Assembly: GCA_022829145.1 (NCBI GenBank)
Contig: CM040761.1
Span: forward strand, 14,008,245-14,072,244
From: Albula goreensis
Lineage: Eukaryota; Chordata; Actinopteri; Albuliformes; Albulidae
Length of the DNA stretch: 64,000 nucleotides
Direction: 5' to 3'
Shown here piece after piece: positions 1 to 13,700 of the stretch; position 1 is the stretch's first letter; the number at the start of each line of letters is the position of its first letter. The position numbers and the translations under genes are program-made. The notes beneath the pieces were generated by a model. The model saw only the letters and a list, made by a program, of their open reading frames with translations. It was not told where the DNA came from and made no database searches.

Positions 1-1515
1 CACAGTCCTTTTTTATGATTTCTTTTTGTGAGTGTAATAATTTGTTATCATCTGCATATATTACTAATTTCAGGAGTGTTCTATTTTATTATGCAAAGCA
101 AGTTGTATATCTTGTTATGTATTGTTATGGTATAACTTTACAAATAGTGCCTGTATTTCATACTTACAGTAAACTTTTAAATGAAGTATTATAATTTTAA
201 ATTAGGCAGCTTTAAAAAAGTATGCTGCATTAAAACATCTTTATAAATCATTCCTTAGTGAATGTATTGCTTTATGAAGGATTACATAACATGCATTACA
301 TAAATTGTTATTCTCAAATGTGGCAACACACGAGGTCACTTAACATAAAGTCAGCTCTCTGACCAAATTGCTGCATGAACACTTGAGAATAATTTATATG
401 GATGTTACATTGCAGTAATGATGGCCTCAAATCAGGAAATGTTTTACAAACACACTTTGCATCGTATGCAACCGACTTTTCTACCCCTTGCAGAGATCCA
501 GCTCAGTGGGGTTCAGTTGGTTTGACAGGAGTCCCTAAATTAGAACTTAGCACACAGAAATCTTTTTGTTTTCATTCTGCTGAGCTGTTAATGAATAATT
601 GTGAGGGACAAAGGAAGGGTATTTCTAATCATCCATAGTTCTGTGACCTGTCATTGAAATGTGTTGACTTGTGTTAAGATTTTGAGTTTACCCAATTCAC
701 TTTCACACTACAAAATTAGAAACAATTTCCTATGGAAAATCAATGACATTAAACATTATTTTTGCAATTTGTGCTAGAAAAATAAGGCAGAGGAACAGGA
801 AGGGATTCATGCTTTCAAGGTTAAACTGACATTCACCCAAACTGTGGTTCCGCTCAAATTTCAGTGTACAAATTATAGGCTATTATAAAAGCTCAACAAA
901 GGTCTTGCAGTGTATGCCCAGTTAGTGCTGCAAATTCACAGATGGCTACATTCTCAGGAAATTCTCAACACCCACGCTAAGTGCTGAAAAGAACTCTATT
1001 AATTTTCTCTTTCCTCTGAAGCACAGACAGAGAAAAAAAAACTCTGGTGCCCTGAGAAACAAATATATTGCCCTGCAAATGGTATTCCAGCAGGCTCCAG
1101 GTGCAGCAGGAGGCAGAGGTTGGTCTTTCTTCTTCCTTGGTTTTCTCTCCATCTTGACGGACAGCTGTTACAGATGTTAATTGCTCCACAACAGAATCCT
1201 CAAAGCTAATTTTACATTTCCTCTTGTCTTTCATCTGACTACCCTTTCATTCCCTTGCATAGGTAGATTTGAGACCGAAAACATTTGAAGGCTGGAATTA
1301 CACAAAAAAACATGATGGAAAGGACCCACCATCTGCAAATCAGCATAAAAGGCAAAGACAGAGAGCGGAAATATACCAGTATTCTTGCCCTGTTGAGTGA
1401 TAAATTATTAAGCAATTGCACTTGCATAACGTTGGGACTGGGGATGGATGGGACCAGAACGGGTACCCAGGGGCGTTCCTGGGCCCTCAGCATGGCTGCA
1501 GGGGATGGGAGTCAC
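1..1515 (-). other. oca2: OCA2 intron (incomplete at left edge)
   Basis: This is AT-rich sequence downstream of the third OCA2 coding exon. I find no ORF resembling the hydrophobic first membrane segment of OCA2, so I read it as intron. No repeat or RNA gene was recognised. Confidence 0.6.
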
Positions 1516-1707
1516 CTTATCCGACTGGAGAGGGTGAAGTTGAGATGGAGGTTATCCAGAGGGTCGCACTTCTCTGTAGAGGTGGATCGGGACAGGCCTG
1601 CCACTTCACTCCCAAGGCGACACCTCCTCTCCAGCTCCATGGAGCTGCCATCCCAGGACTCATCCTCCATGGAGAAGCTGGGGTCATGTAGGGTCATGTG
1701 ACTGATG
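1516..1707 (-). CDS. oca2: OCA2 third coding exon
   Basis: This is a 192 bp exon with acceptor CCTATCTCTGGTCCACAG (ending 1708) and donor AAG|GTGACT (GT at 1515-1514). The peptide contains MEDESWDGSSMELERRCRL and then GSEVAGLSRSTSTEK, closely matching the human OCA2 block before the first transmembrane segment. The next exon, expected to start the membrane domain, was not found between 1 and 1515 and must lie left of the window. A TCATGTGA octamer at 1694-1701 falls in coding sequence here. Confidence 0.9.
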
Positions 1708-4700
1708 CTGTGGACCAGAGATAGGGGCATGTCACTGTGCACTGTAGTGATCTTCATATAAATATGCTAATATGTACTGTGTTCACTAAATACAGGAAAA
1801 CAGAGGCGGGAAGGGAAAAGAACAGGAGATACTGTATAGCATTTGTAGATATATTATAGCACCAGTCAAATACCTGTGTGGTTAGTTGAATATACAAACA
1901 GTAAAGCTGATTCTAGCACTACTTGACTTTACTGTAATACTGTCAAGAACAGCCATTTTTTATGTATTGCTTCTGCTCTCACTGTAACATATTTGAATGT
2001 ACTTATGCATTTTATTCTGTAAGTCACTCTGCTAATTCCTACCCTGTCCACTTGCATTTATCCATACTCAATTCCTCCTTTGACCCGCTAACTGTTTCAG
2101 CTCAGGCCGTTTTGCCACATAATCAAAACAATAAAGCAGGTATTGTCCCTTTGGAATTGTTGTCCCAAGTTATATAACACCACCCATGGAGTGATAAAGA
2201 GATCATCTAACACATTTGATTGTCAAATATATAGAAATAAAGGAATAAAGGGACAGTATAATCATAAACGATTGTTCGACTTTTTGAAAGGGTTTATGTT
2301 CTCTCCACACACGTATAAATTGATATAATGTGACATGAATGGATACCGGAGTGATACAAAAGGCTTAAAGTGTGAAGACGGAGCATTACATAAGAACTTA
2401 ATCCTCAGGTTTTTGAAGTCAATGAACACATTTCTAACAATCCCAACAAGCACGCTGACTTCTAATTCCATTGTATATTATAAACTGATCAAGGCTCATT
2501 GCATAAAGAACTAATCCCGTTGCGTATTACACTTTTATTAGGTTTTCTTATGTAAAAGTGACAAAACTGAAATCTCTTCATTCTCAAATATGCCATAGGG
2601 ACTTAAAGGAAAGGAATCAAATAGGAGCTGATACAATTTTACATGCAGACAACATTCACATAAAGAGAGACACTGATTGCATGACTGTAAAAATATACAT
2701 TAATATATATTCAAAAAATTCTTTCTTAGGGGGTCTGCCCATTTCATTCCTCCCATTTCACTCTCACTCCCCAGAGATCCTAATTTTTGAATTATTGTCT
2801 GTTTTCCCCATAGCATACCACATGAGAAATACTCCTGATTGGAAGAGTGGGGCATAATTCACTGACCACAGGCAACTTGAAGATGTCTTATCAGTAAGAA
2901 GGGGCACTTAAACATTATAGCAACGTCTGGACTGTAGTGCCAAGCCTGCACTGAGAATGTTTTCACCAATCCAGCCAATTAGGACTCCCAATACTACATT
3001 CTAAGTACAAACAAATATATCTACGCTCAGCATGAGTTCAGTACTTGCACAGAGTCTTCACTCAGTTATGACAGCATGTACAATGGGATTCCTGTTTTGC
3101 CAGCAGACATGAACCTCTTAAATAAAGCAATCAACTGTGACACTGTCAGCTTCCTTTACTATCTGGTATTGAACAAGGATCAACAAGATCAGTGGGTATG
3201 ATGAGTAGTGTTGCACTCCACTATCGGGAGTCTAATTTTGATAGTATTTCAAGTTTTTTTATTACACATTGTGTATCATTTCAGTTCAATCTTAACCTTT
3301 TTGCATCAGTGATAATAAAAAAATGGACACAGATCATTTTATATGCTATTTTCGCATTCATACCATGTTCGGTCATCCGATCCATCAACAACTTTGTACG
3401 TTTGTATTTCTTCAATTCTATCAAAAACAGTTTCTTGTGTCTATGTTTCATTTTGCTGTAGTTATATTTTTTGCTGTAGTTATACTTTAATATACATGCA
3501 GATGTAAAATCAGAGACAGAAAGATAAGTAGATGTAGCATTTGTGCACATGTAGCATAGCCCTTTCACCCCGCTGCATGCAATTTCAATCCCAAATTTGT
3601 TCACTTCAGTTACAGGATGCTAGTGGGATTTGAAATCAAGTCTATCTGTAGATCTCCAGTGGATGAGTGAAAGGAGCTGTGTGTTGGCCTCAGACCCCTG
3701 AACAAGTACACCTTCTATTGCAATAAATTACTCTTTACAGAGAAGGTCATGTCTTAACACATATTTTCAGTGCTGAATGCTAAATCATGTAATTACAATT
3801 CTCTTCTCAGCCATACTTTTTAAAACTATAATAGAGAAGGTAGTTGCTAGGGCCAACTTCTTAAAGGAACTCATTTTAAATACAGTTTGAAAAGGGAAGT
3901 GATAAATCATACTGAACAATATAATATTTAATAGCTTTCTCAGTGTAAAGCTGAAATGGGAATAGATTGTCGTTGCCAAGCATTTGGAGCTTTTAAAGAA
4001 GACTTAATTGCATTTTGTGTGTAATTTGCAATGGAAGTGGGTCCATACAATACCACTTCTGAAATGCACTACTTTATGTAAAATGAAAATTTCACAATAG
4101 AAATACAGTAATCGTTCGTTTCCAGTTTAAAAATGAGGCAAAAATCATGAAACCAACTAGCAATTGCATTAAATATTGCACAAATTGAATACTGTTGGGG
4201 TTGCATGGTAATTCCACTTGCAATAGTACCAAAGGACAAAAACCATTACCCATTTAAGATAAATTATAATGCTGATTCCAACTTGACAAGCTTTAGCATA
4301 TTGATAGTTCTTGAAAGTGATCAACAAAAATTTGCATTGTTCAGGTTTCTGAACTGTCAAGTATCTTTTCCAGACCACATCCATTGTGCACACTATACGG
4401 TGATTGATCTTCATGGTCTTTCATAAATTCTGTTGCTTTTGATTTCATTACTGAAGATTGGAGATTAGCCAACATTGTAAAAGAGATTGTAGATAAACCT
4501 ACATTATCCAAAATTCATGGCATGGAATCCAATGATATGAACTGGAATTCTAACCAAGAGACAGGTGGGGCTTTTGGATGTGGAGGTAGGTTCCACCATG
4601 GTAATGCTGGCCTTTAACACGATGTGCAGTGTGTGGGGGAGAAATGCTTGGTTATACCAGGATGATGGCAAAAACGTACCTGTCATCTGGAGAGAACCTC

Positions 4701-7700
4701 AGGAGAGGAGTGTTCTCTGTGTGGGGGCCTTGCTTGGATTTGCCCTTGAGGAATTTAATTACATTGAAGTTGTGTCTGAAAAAAAGAAGAAAGTGTAAAA
4801 AAAAGAAAGATTTATTGAAAAGGTACAGTACTGTAAAAATTGTGATCAATCACTTCAGAATAGAAAAAAAAGGTTTCCAAAAATTGTTTTAAAAACTCTG
4901 CCTTTCTAAAAACTGCAAATGACAATCAAAAACTGATTCTGAATTCTAGTCAGTATATACAATAAAACACTCAGCAGTAGTTTTGACTTCCAAAAAACTG
5001 GAAGTTGTTGTTGATCATGCAGTTCTTAGACTTCCATTGTGAACATTATTTCTTCCTGGGTTTTACACACACATACTAACACACACTCACAGTGCACATA
5101 CACAAACCCATACGTTTATATATAATAATTGCAAGGCGGTTTTCACCATGCATTTTCACATAACTGTTACATACAGTGCTATTAATATATAATAAAAGTA
5201 ATATGAAAAGCCTATCATAATATTTAATTCCCTTAATATGCTACACTTCATTAATGTCAGGGACCAAAAAATATTATTCAAAACCATTAAGTCAAACTTA
5301 CAGATCCTTAAATTATCAGTTTGAAATTAATGTAAGTATGTATTTTCTGATGTTGTTTGGGAAATGGCTATATACACATTTCCCTTGAGAATATTCAACA
5401 CCAAGCAATGAGCTTTAGAACAAATTCAGAAATTCCCCAAAATAATGTATTATTTGCCAATGTTTCCCCAAAAAGGCTCCCTATTGTACAGAAAATCAGA
5501 GTTCTTTACTGATGGGAATTGTCGAACATGACGCCTCATTTTGCACCTGAAAGCCTTTTCTACTGCAGCTCTCACCTCAGGGCATGCTGACACAGGCTTG
5601 ACTGACAGCAGATGAACCACCCTGGACTCCTAGGACTCCTGGTGACTGGTACACAGCTGGTGACCATGGTGAACTGCTGTGCTCGGGATGTTCATTAAAA
5701 CACAGGTCCCCCTCCTGCCATCCCATAATACTGGCAGCATTTATAGGAACACAAAAAGAACCCTCCTGTGTATACAGACACTGGTTGCTGTATCAGTTGG
5801 AGATTCATTTCTGGCTACATCTCAAAGCAGTTATAGAATGTCTTTCCATTACTTGGTCAATCAGTGACTTCCTCAGCAGCATACAGTGGTAACTACGCGT
5901 TACCACAAGGGACCAAAAAAGTGATAATATTAAACTGTGCCTTATTTAATTCATCGGCCATTCCTGTGTACCATTTTCCTGATGATGTAACAGAGCTCTG
6001 TGGCTTCTTTCCAGTACCCCCAATCCCTACAAATCCAACACCCACATCTCCTATGTCAACAGAGTCACGGACGGTGCAAATATCACTCACACGGCCACGA
6101 TGACTGATGACACCCCATATCACACAGCAACAACTGAGAATGGAAATTAAATATGAATGGGTTGGACCTAAAGTCCTACTTGTCTGTGTAGGCTTCTTCA
6201 CAGTAAGTAAACACTACATCCAAGACTCCAGTGAAAGGCTTGTGTTGAAAGACACTACTAGAGTGTGCACAGAGGGCTTGTTACCATATGCTGGAGGACA
6301 TCCAAAGAATGTATTTACTTCATATACTAGAATCGTTGTGAAAATAGTGTATCATTTATGAGCTGCATATGCTGAATGTTGTTTTCCCGGATCCAGTGCG
6401 CTCAGGGTTTGTTTGTATACTCCTTTTTTTGTCCCACTTATGTTTCTTTTTTTTTTTTTTTTTTGGGGTTGGGGGCTTGAGATATTTTATGTAACAGTCC
6501 TTGAGATGTGATGAGTCTTTGTCTTTTGCATTCAAAAAGGAAATTGCAGTGCCACTGTAACCTAAATATTGTACCCTTCAACGCTCTATTATGCTTAGAT
6601 GTCACATTGGTTTTTTGGAGTATATTGTGCTTAGCCTTTTCCGATATGTGTCTCGAAATGAAGAAACTCATTACAAATTAAATTTTCATGTTGGATGGTG
6701 GAAAAAATAATACAAGAAACATTGGTTTCTCATCAATATTACTAGTTCATTTTCAGGATGTGCTGAACCTAATATCCTTCGGCTATACACATTCATATAC
6801 AAAGAGTAAGTGGCACACGTTACTACATTGTGTGCCTTTCCTTAGTCCCTCCTGAAGGCTTGGTCAGTCTACAACATTCATTTGTACATATTGCACACCT
6901 AATTCACTGCATAAAATTGATACGATTAGCTTTATTCCTGATCTAAAGTACACCTATGTATTTCTGAAAGACATGCATTAGCAATATAACACCAAGACAT
7001 TACACCTATTTCTTACCATTCGTAAAAGCATTTACTGGCCATTGGCAGGAAGTCAGGACAGGGCTTTAACTGATAAGCGCTGAAGCTCAAAATGTGCTCA
7101 CTAACACAAGATAATGGAGTGCCTGCTGAACATTTAAACCAGCAAGCCAGCATAAATTGATGGGAACTCTGCAGGCGGTCAGCACAGTGTGGACCAAAAA
7201 TGTCATTTAATGTACCAGAGTTAGACTAAACACCCACTACTTGATACACAATGTGTGCCCATTCACAACTTCCAGAAAACAGGCTGGGGACCTCAACATG
7301 ATGTAGAGCAGGTATAGGTATGTGACATTTACTCATCAAACCAGGAGGATTTCCACACTGTCTGGGACTCAACCACAAGATGAATGGGGTAAGCAGTAAA
7401 ATATAAGACCAGATGGACAAAATGAAAAGATGAAATGTCACTTACTTATATACGTGACCCACATGTCTCACCAACTGATACCACATAATAGGTCAAACAT
7501 GGCAATGGAATCTGCAGTTATTTCTTGGCCTTCTGAGTGTATTTTAAGAGTAGATTATAAATGTACAGGAAAAACGTTAGTCATAAAATAGCCAATGCAG
7601 TGAAAAAATTACATTATTACTTTGTTCCTTTATCCTCAGAAATTCCCAACATATCAGTTTCTTCTGGAGGATACCATTGAAAGTTATATCCAGTTCCTTT

Positions 7701-10700
7701 CTCCTTTTATCGTTTAATTTGTCTTTGCATGACTGAATTTTGTAAACTGTCAACTGTCATGATGTTCACTCTTTCTTGAGAGAAATCAACTGCAAGTGGT
7801 GCTGATGTACAGAAAATGCAATGTTTTACATTTCACTACCTAAAGAAGCTGAACAGAGCAGAGCTAAATATGTGTTATTTAAAATACTTTCAGGGCTACT
7901 ATCCGATAGTATCTGTGATCAAAAGGCTGGATTTACAGGGGTATTCTCCAGCACTCACTGTGCTTAACATACATTTTGTGCTGAGAGGTAAGTGTCATTT
8001 GCAATTGGACTAAATTACACCAAGAGATTTAATTACTGTTGAAACATTTCTTCTCAGCTGAAAGCAGAATTCCCACACAATATCCCAGGAGAGTCAGAAT
8101 CAGGCTAATTAAAATCACAGAGAATAATTACGAAGAAATAAAACCATTCCCTCTTAAATTTGGAGATACACCTTTGTCCTAGTTCTTTATAAATAGGAAT
8201 GCATTGTTTTTATTGTACAATTCATCATCTCGCTCACATAAAACACCTAATACTAAATGTCAGATCCCCAGCTAACTTCACATTCAGGACACACAGAAAA
8301 TGTAATTCCACCTCCAAAAAACACAACCACTTGGACTTTAATGTTATCAATGCAGTTTTTCCACAAATAAGAAAAATGAGTTTAAGCTATCATTTTTCAT
8401 TATTTTCCAATTCACACAATAATGGGCAAAGCCTGGAATAGCTAATTAGAGGAAACAAAACCATTATGAATGCCGAGCTCATTTACGCTGCACACCAACA
8501 ATAAAGTTTCATCTCAGGATTGTATGCTTGTGTTTAGACCCATTTTTTCCACCTGAGCAGCAAAATTAATTTTAAGTATTTCCAAGGAGATTATTCAGGT
8601 GGAAAATATTACAAGGCTAAAGCTATCATTGTGTTGCTGTGTGGGCTGTGTGTTTTTCTGGAAGGGGCAGATCAAGGATTCTGAGAACATGGTCCTGGGC
8701 TGGCCGTCATGTCAATAGACTCAAACCTAACTGAGAAAGTCTACAACCCAATTCCAATCCTCATTCATGAGCAGATTCCCGGAAAGCTTTTGAGAATGCT
8801 GAAAACAAAGGAAGAGTGACTGAAGACAACTTTCCAAACTTGGTCTGTGTCAGGAAGATGTGATGCTGTCTTTAAGGAATGTACAAGATATTTACTGATG
8901 GCATATTATATGTTCAAATACAGTATCTTGCATGGTATCATTTTCTCATGACCACAAAGCTATAATCTTTATAGCAACTTATCCTTTTTGTTAGCTAGCA
9001 TACAACGTTCTATGAAATAGAATATAGTTATATTATAATAAGAATATATACTATAAGTAATAGTTATGTATTATATGAAATTCATCAAGGCAACAAACAT
9101 TTTGTTGCAAAGCCAGCATTTCCAGCAAACCCTTTAAACCCCGTGTTGAAACAAAGCACATTCTCACTATCACGAATCTACATTCATTTTCACGTTTCAA
9201 ACAAGAATGGCCTATATTTAGCGGAAGTAGAAGCATAATTAATTCAAAGAAGAAAACTTCTGAACTGGGAGGGTTTTTTTAAATCCTTAAATGCATTGCA
9301 GATCCCGACATCTTCATTTACATAAAATGGTCGATGAAGTTTCTGCACTACAAGGCCAATTAACAGAAACAGGCGAAGGACTGAACGCAGCACTTTTCTT
9401 TGCTGAATGAGTACAGAAAAGTGGGTTTTGTGATTTAGCCACGCTGTATGATCTAACAGCAAACAAGCCACGGATGGAGATAGAAATGCAACAAACTTAG
9501 CTGAGGCCAATTAACAGACCGTCTTCTCTAATCTTTTAATCCAAAACGGACCCCACTGTCAGGCTGTCAATTTGTATGAAAGCTTCTCCTGTGCTAGAAA
9601 GCTTCCCTCCTCGCTGTAAGGGCCAGTGTGCCTCCAATTGTACAAACCATATCAGGAAATGCACACAAAACACTCCATTATGATCAGCACTTTGGTGAGT
9701 ACATGAGGAACAACATATAACTGTACCACAAACCAAGGGGTCAGCATCCTGTTCTCACAACACTTATACCTAAATCGTCTTTAGTGAGGACCGATAGCAG
9801 AGCCTGGTCCTGTGGCAAAACACTGCCATTGTCTTCCTGAGCCTCCCGCTGGTGGAATACGGTATGACACCCTTGTGTGCCATTGTTTACCTCTTGGAAC
9901 CAAATAATCACTTCCTGGAAATTATTTTAACAGCTGTGTCTATTTACAATTATTTCATGCCTAGTTCCAAAATACATTGTAGTTGTCTAAATCTGGTGCA
10001 TAATTCTAATAGGTTGGCCATGTCGGAATACTGTGTTTATGACTTTGCTTGACTCTTACTGCACTCTTTATCGGTTCTGAGGATTCCAATCCCACATCAA
10101 ATGGAGCGCAGCCGCACGGCACAAAACAGCTGGGAGATTTTGTGTAATACTGGGAAGATGTCATGATTCTGTGCCCTCCTGGAAATATCCTGGCTTTTCG
10201 CAAATCAAATAGATTAAATTGGATATTTCAGGCACTCTAATCCTCTCCGATACTGTTACACAACTCTGAACAGATTTGTAATGTAGCCCGGTGGATGCTG
10301 CACATTGCAAATAGTAACAAGATTCTATCTCTTTTGTCCCAAATCATCTATGCCTCATTCAGATTTTAAAATTAGGGGAAATGTCAGTGTGGGTAACCTG
10401 GGCAGAGAAGAAAGCTGCAGCCAACTCGTACTTATTGTATGGCGCTTTATACCCCTGAGAACAGCGAAGGGAAGACGGAACTGTCAAGCATGTCGAGCAC
10501 ACTGAGGATCAGAACAAAATGAAAAGCTACAATTTTAATTCATGAGTCATTTCGTCACATGTAGATTTGTGGCCCAGCTTTGTAGCCCCGAGTTAAATCC
10601 CCATGGCATCAGAGGCACAAGGCTGGGATTAGCACGGCCATCCTTGTGTGGCCAAGGACCGGCTGTTGTAAATGCAACGTGTTTACCCAGGAAATTCCCC

Positions 10701-13700
10701 CTGCTTCCTCCTGACCCCCTTCCCCCCCACACTCAACAACCCTGGGACCACCAGAGGAATCACTGTGACAGAGCTAACGTGACTAAAAATGTAATATTCA
10801 ATCCTCTTTTGAGTCTATTAACAGCTGTTTCACCCTTAAACCTCTTATGGCAAGCGGCGGGTATCGACCTCCCAACGCTTACATGAACAAAAAAATGCTG
10901 CATTCATGGCCAAAGTGTAGGGCTCAACTCTCAACTGCTGCAAAGTCATTGTTGAGTCTGATCATTTTAGCATGACCATTTTAATCACATTGTAATCAGT
11001 CAGACTGTCCCAATGGTGTGACAGATGATTTATGATTACAAACATCACTTTGATTTTCTCATTTTACGTAAATGGTTCCACAAAAGGAATCAACACAGCC
11101 ATGTAAGCCCAAAGTCCACTTTGTTAGCACGTCTGGAATGATTATAAATTCTCAGCAAGAGTGATGTAATGTCTTCTGGAGGATCTAAAGGGGGGACCGT
11201 GTTTTCCCTGCCTGACCAAATTCATAAAATTCAGGTTATTACATACCATCCCACAATGTCAAATGTTGCATTACATTCACTTATCTTGCTTTCTTAATTT
11301 CATAAATGATATCATAATTGCTTTTGTGAGCTTGCTCCAATTTATAATCTCCTCAGCTGTAATGAGGCATTAAAAACATGTGACTAATATACAGCCACTG
11401 CTTGGGAAAAAAGACTTGTATCAACCAATAACAAATTCCATAGAATGGTGGAGATGATGTATGATGTGGTTTTAAAATCTTAAAATCAAAAGGACATTTG
11501 ATATGATCATAATAAAAACCTTGTCAGACTTGCTTTTGTTTTACAAGTGCAGCTTGATATGAGATGTTTTATGCAATAATGCAATTTATAGATTTGACTC
11601 AAACCAGCATCCACTGTGGCCTTAGGACTGAAGAAACTAATGGATCTCAAGACAGAAGATCGTAATTTGTCTGTGATCGGTGACTAACAGCTGGCAGGGA
11701 TGATAAAGAAAGGCAAAGGATTCAAACACTGGGTCGTGCTGGAGTCATTCAGACCAGTACAATTAAAGGAATTCTCAAGCACTGAAGAAAGGGGCTTTCT
11801 TTGTGACACACAGCTCTACACTATCTTTACATATTACATATGTGTTTTACCATGACTACCATGACTACCATGACTACCATGACAGGGACACAGGATACAT
11901 GCTTCAGCCAAAGGAATACATAATGTTAATAATAAATGCAGCTAAACAAATCCTACAGGCTTATTTTCGTTTAAGATGGAAATACATCATTAAATGCACT
12001 GTACAGTTTTATGAAAGTAAATATACAGCAGGTGCCTGGTTCATTAAGTACCTCCTAGTACTAATTGGACTAAAATGAAACAAGATTACTCACATCTGAC
12101 ACATTAGAGACATGACTCAGTTACCATACACAAAAGGAAAGTCATGTGTGTCTCCCTTAAGAGGAACAGCTTGATACATAACAAACTGGCTGTGTAAACA
12201 AACGTTCCCTGTTAAAAAAAATTCACAGCTTATTTCTTGTGTAAAAGTGTGAGACTGCACCATACATCAACAATCATATTTAGCACCATGTAATTCTGAG
12301 TGTCCCACGATATCAAGGCATTCTGCTGAATTATGTTCAGCCTGCTTCTCCAGCAGTGTCTGCCTCTCCAAAAATTCCAGAATACATTGTCATTTCAAGA
12401 TATCTTTAATTGAAGACACTTGTCTGCCGCTGTTTACTCTGTCGTCGAGAGATACTGCATTTCAGAACAAGCTCCGTAAATGAAAGCAAATTCGACTCCT
12501 CTGTTGTGACAAGCCTTTTTTCATCTTGCCAATTTGGTGTGAAACTAAGGTTTGGATTATAAATACATTTAAAAGGCAGTCTTGTGTACATCACAGCTTG
12601 TCTCTGTGTCAAACTACAGGGAGTCTGGGTAACAAGTGTTGACAGAGTTCTTCGGTGTCTTTTGTTGTTCCTGAGATTTTTCCCCGCACCCCAAAAACCC
12701 AAGAGTCACAAGTTCATAGTGAGAAGACATTGTACAGTCCCAGGTTGCATGCTGTTCTCCAAGACATTTGATGTCAAGCTTCTTCTCCTTTTCAGCTCCC
12801 AATACACCAGTTATAGTCACTCAGACATTGAATTAAAGGAGGACACTTTATGTGTAGCTTGTGCTGGCACACTGTGGGCTTCCAAATGAGGCAAGGAGGG
12901 AGCAGGGTCACTGATGGATGATGGGATACAGATGTCCTGCTACCTGGAGCTCCTTCCTCCTCAGGTGACACTGCAGCCAATTATGCACGGAGCTGCCAGG
13001 CACTGCTGCTACTGACTCGGTCCAGATTTGACAGCGCATGGTGGGGCCCGTCCGCACACTAGAACAGCACCTTAATAAAATGCAGACTGTGGGATGCATC
13101 CACACACTAGAACTGTGCTTTGGCATCATAAGCCATCAGGCATTCAGCCTGGGAAACTAGGCCGTAGGCTGGCGTGACCATTCCACATGCTTTCCAAGAA
13201 GAGGCATGAGTCAGTGAGCTACAGAGTTCAGTCCATCCCTACAGCACAGTAATAAAAGCCTTTTATAGATGGTTAGACACACACAGATGTATGACTCTAT
13301 GATGATAGATGAGACAAGGGGGCCCAATTTATAATTCACTTTTAGTGTACATAACTATATAACTACAATACCTATCTAACTATTCTGTCTGTCTGAATGT
13401 CTTCCTTCACACACACATAACCTGTGATTATTCCCTCTTTCAGCCAGTAACACACATAAAAGATGACTGCTGGGTGAATAGAATTGGATGTAGTATCACC
13501 AAGGGAGGGAGGGACATTGTCAGCAGGTATATCTCATATATCTCATAAGGTATATCTCATCTCATGACTCTCCAGTGACCCCGGCTGGGTACACACAGAC
13601 TGCCTGCACAAAGCTACACATGAATTTGCATCCTCCAAATAGTTTCTGTGAAAGCTACAATTTTGGGATTTGGTGTGCAAAGAAGATGCAGCTGACATGA

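Noticed and set aside
1..1515. Search for the first membrane exon of OCA2
   Set aside because: Minus-strand ORFs here (for example 1239-1493 and 977-1234) do not resemble the expected segment. It must lie outside the window.
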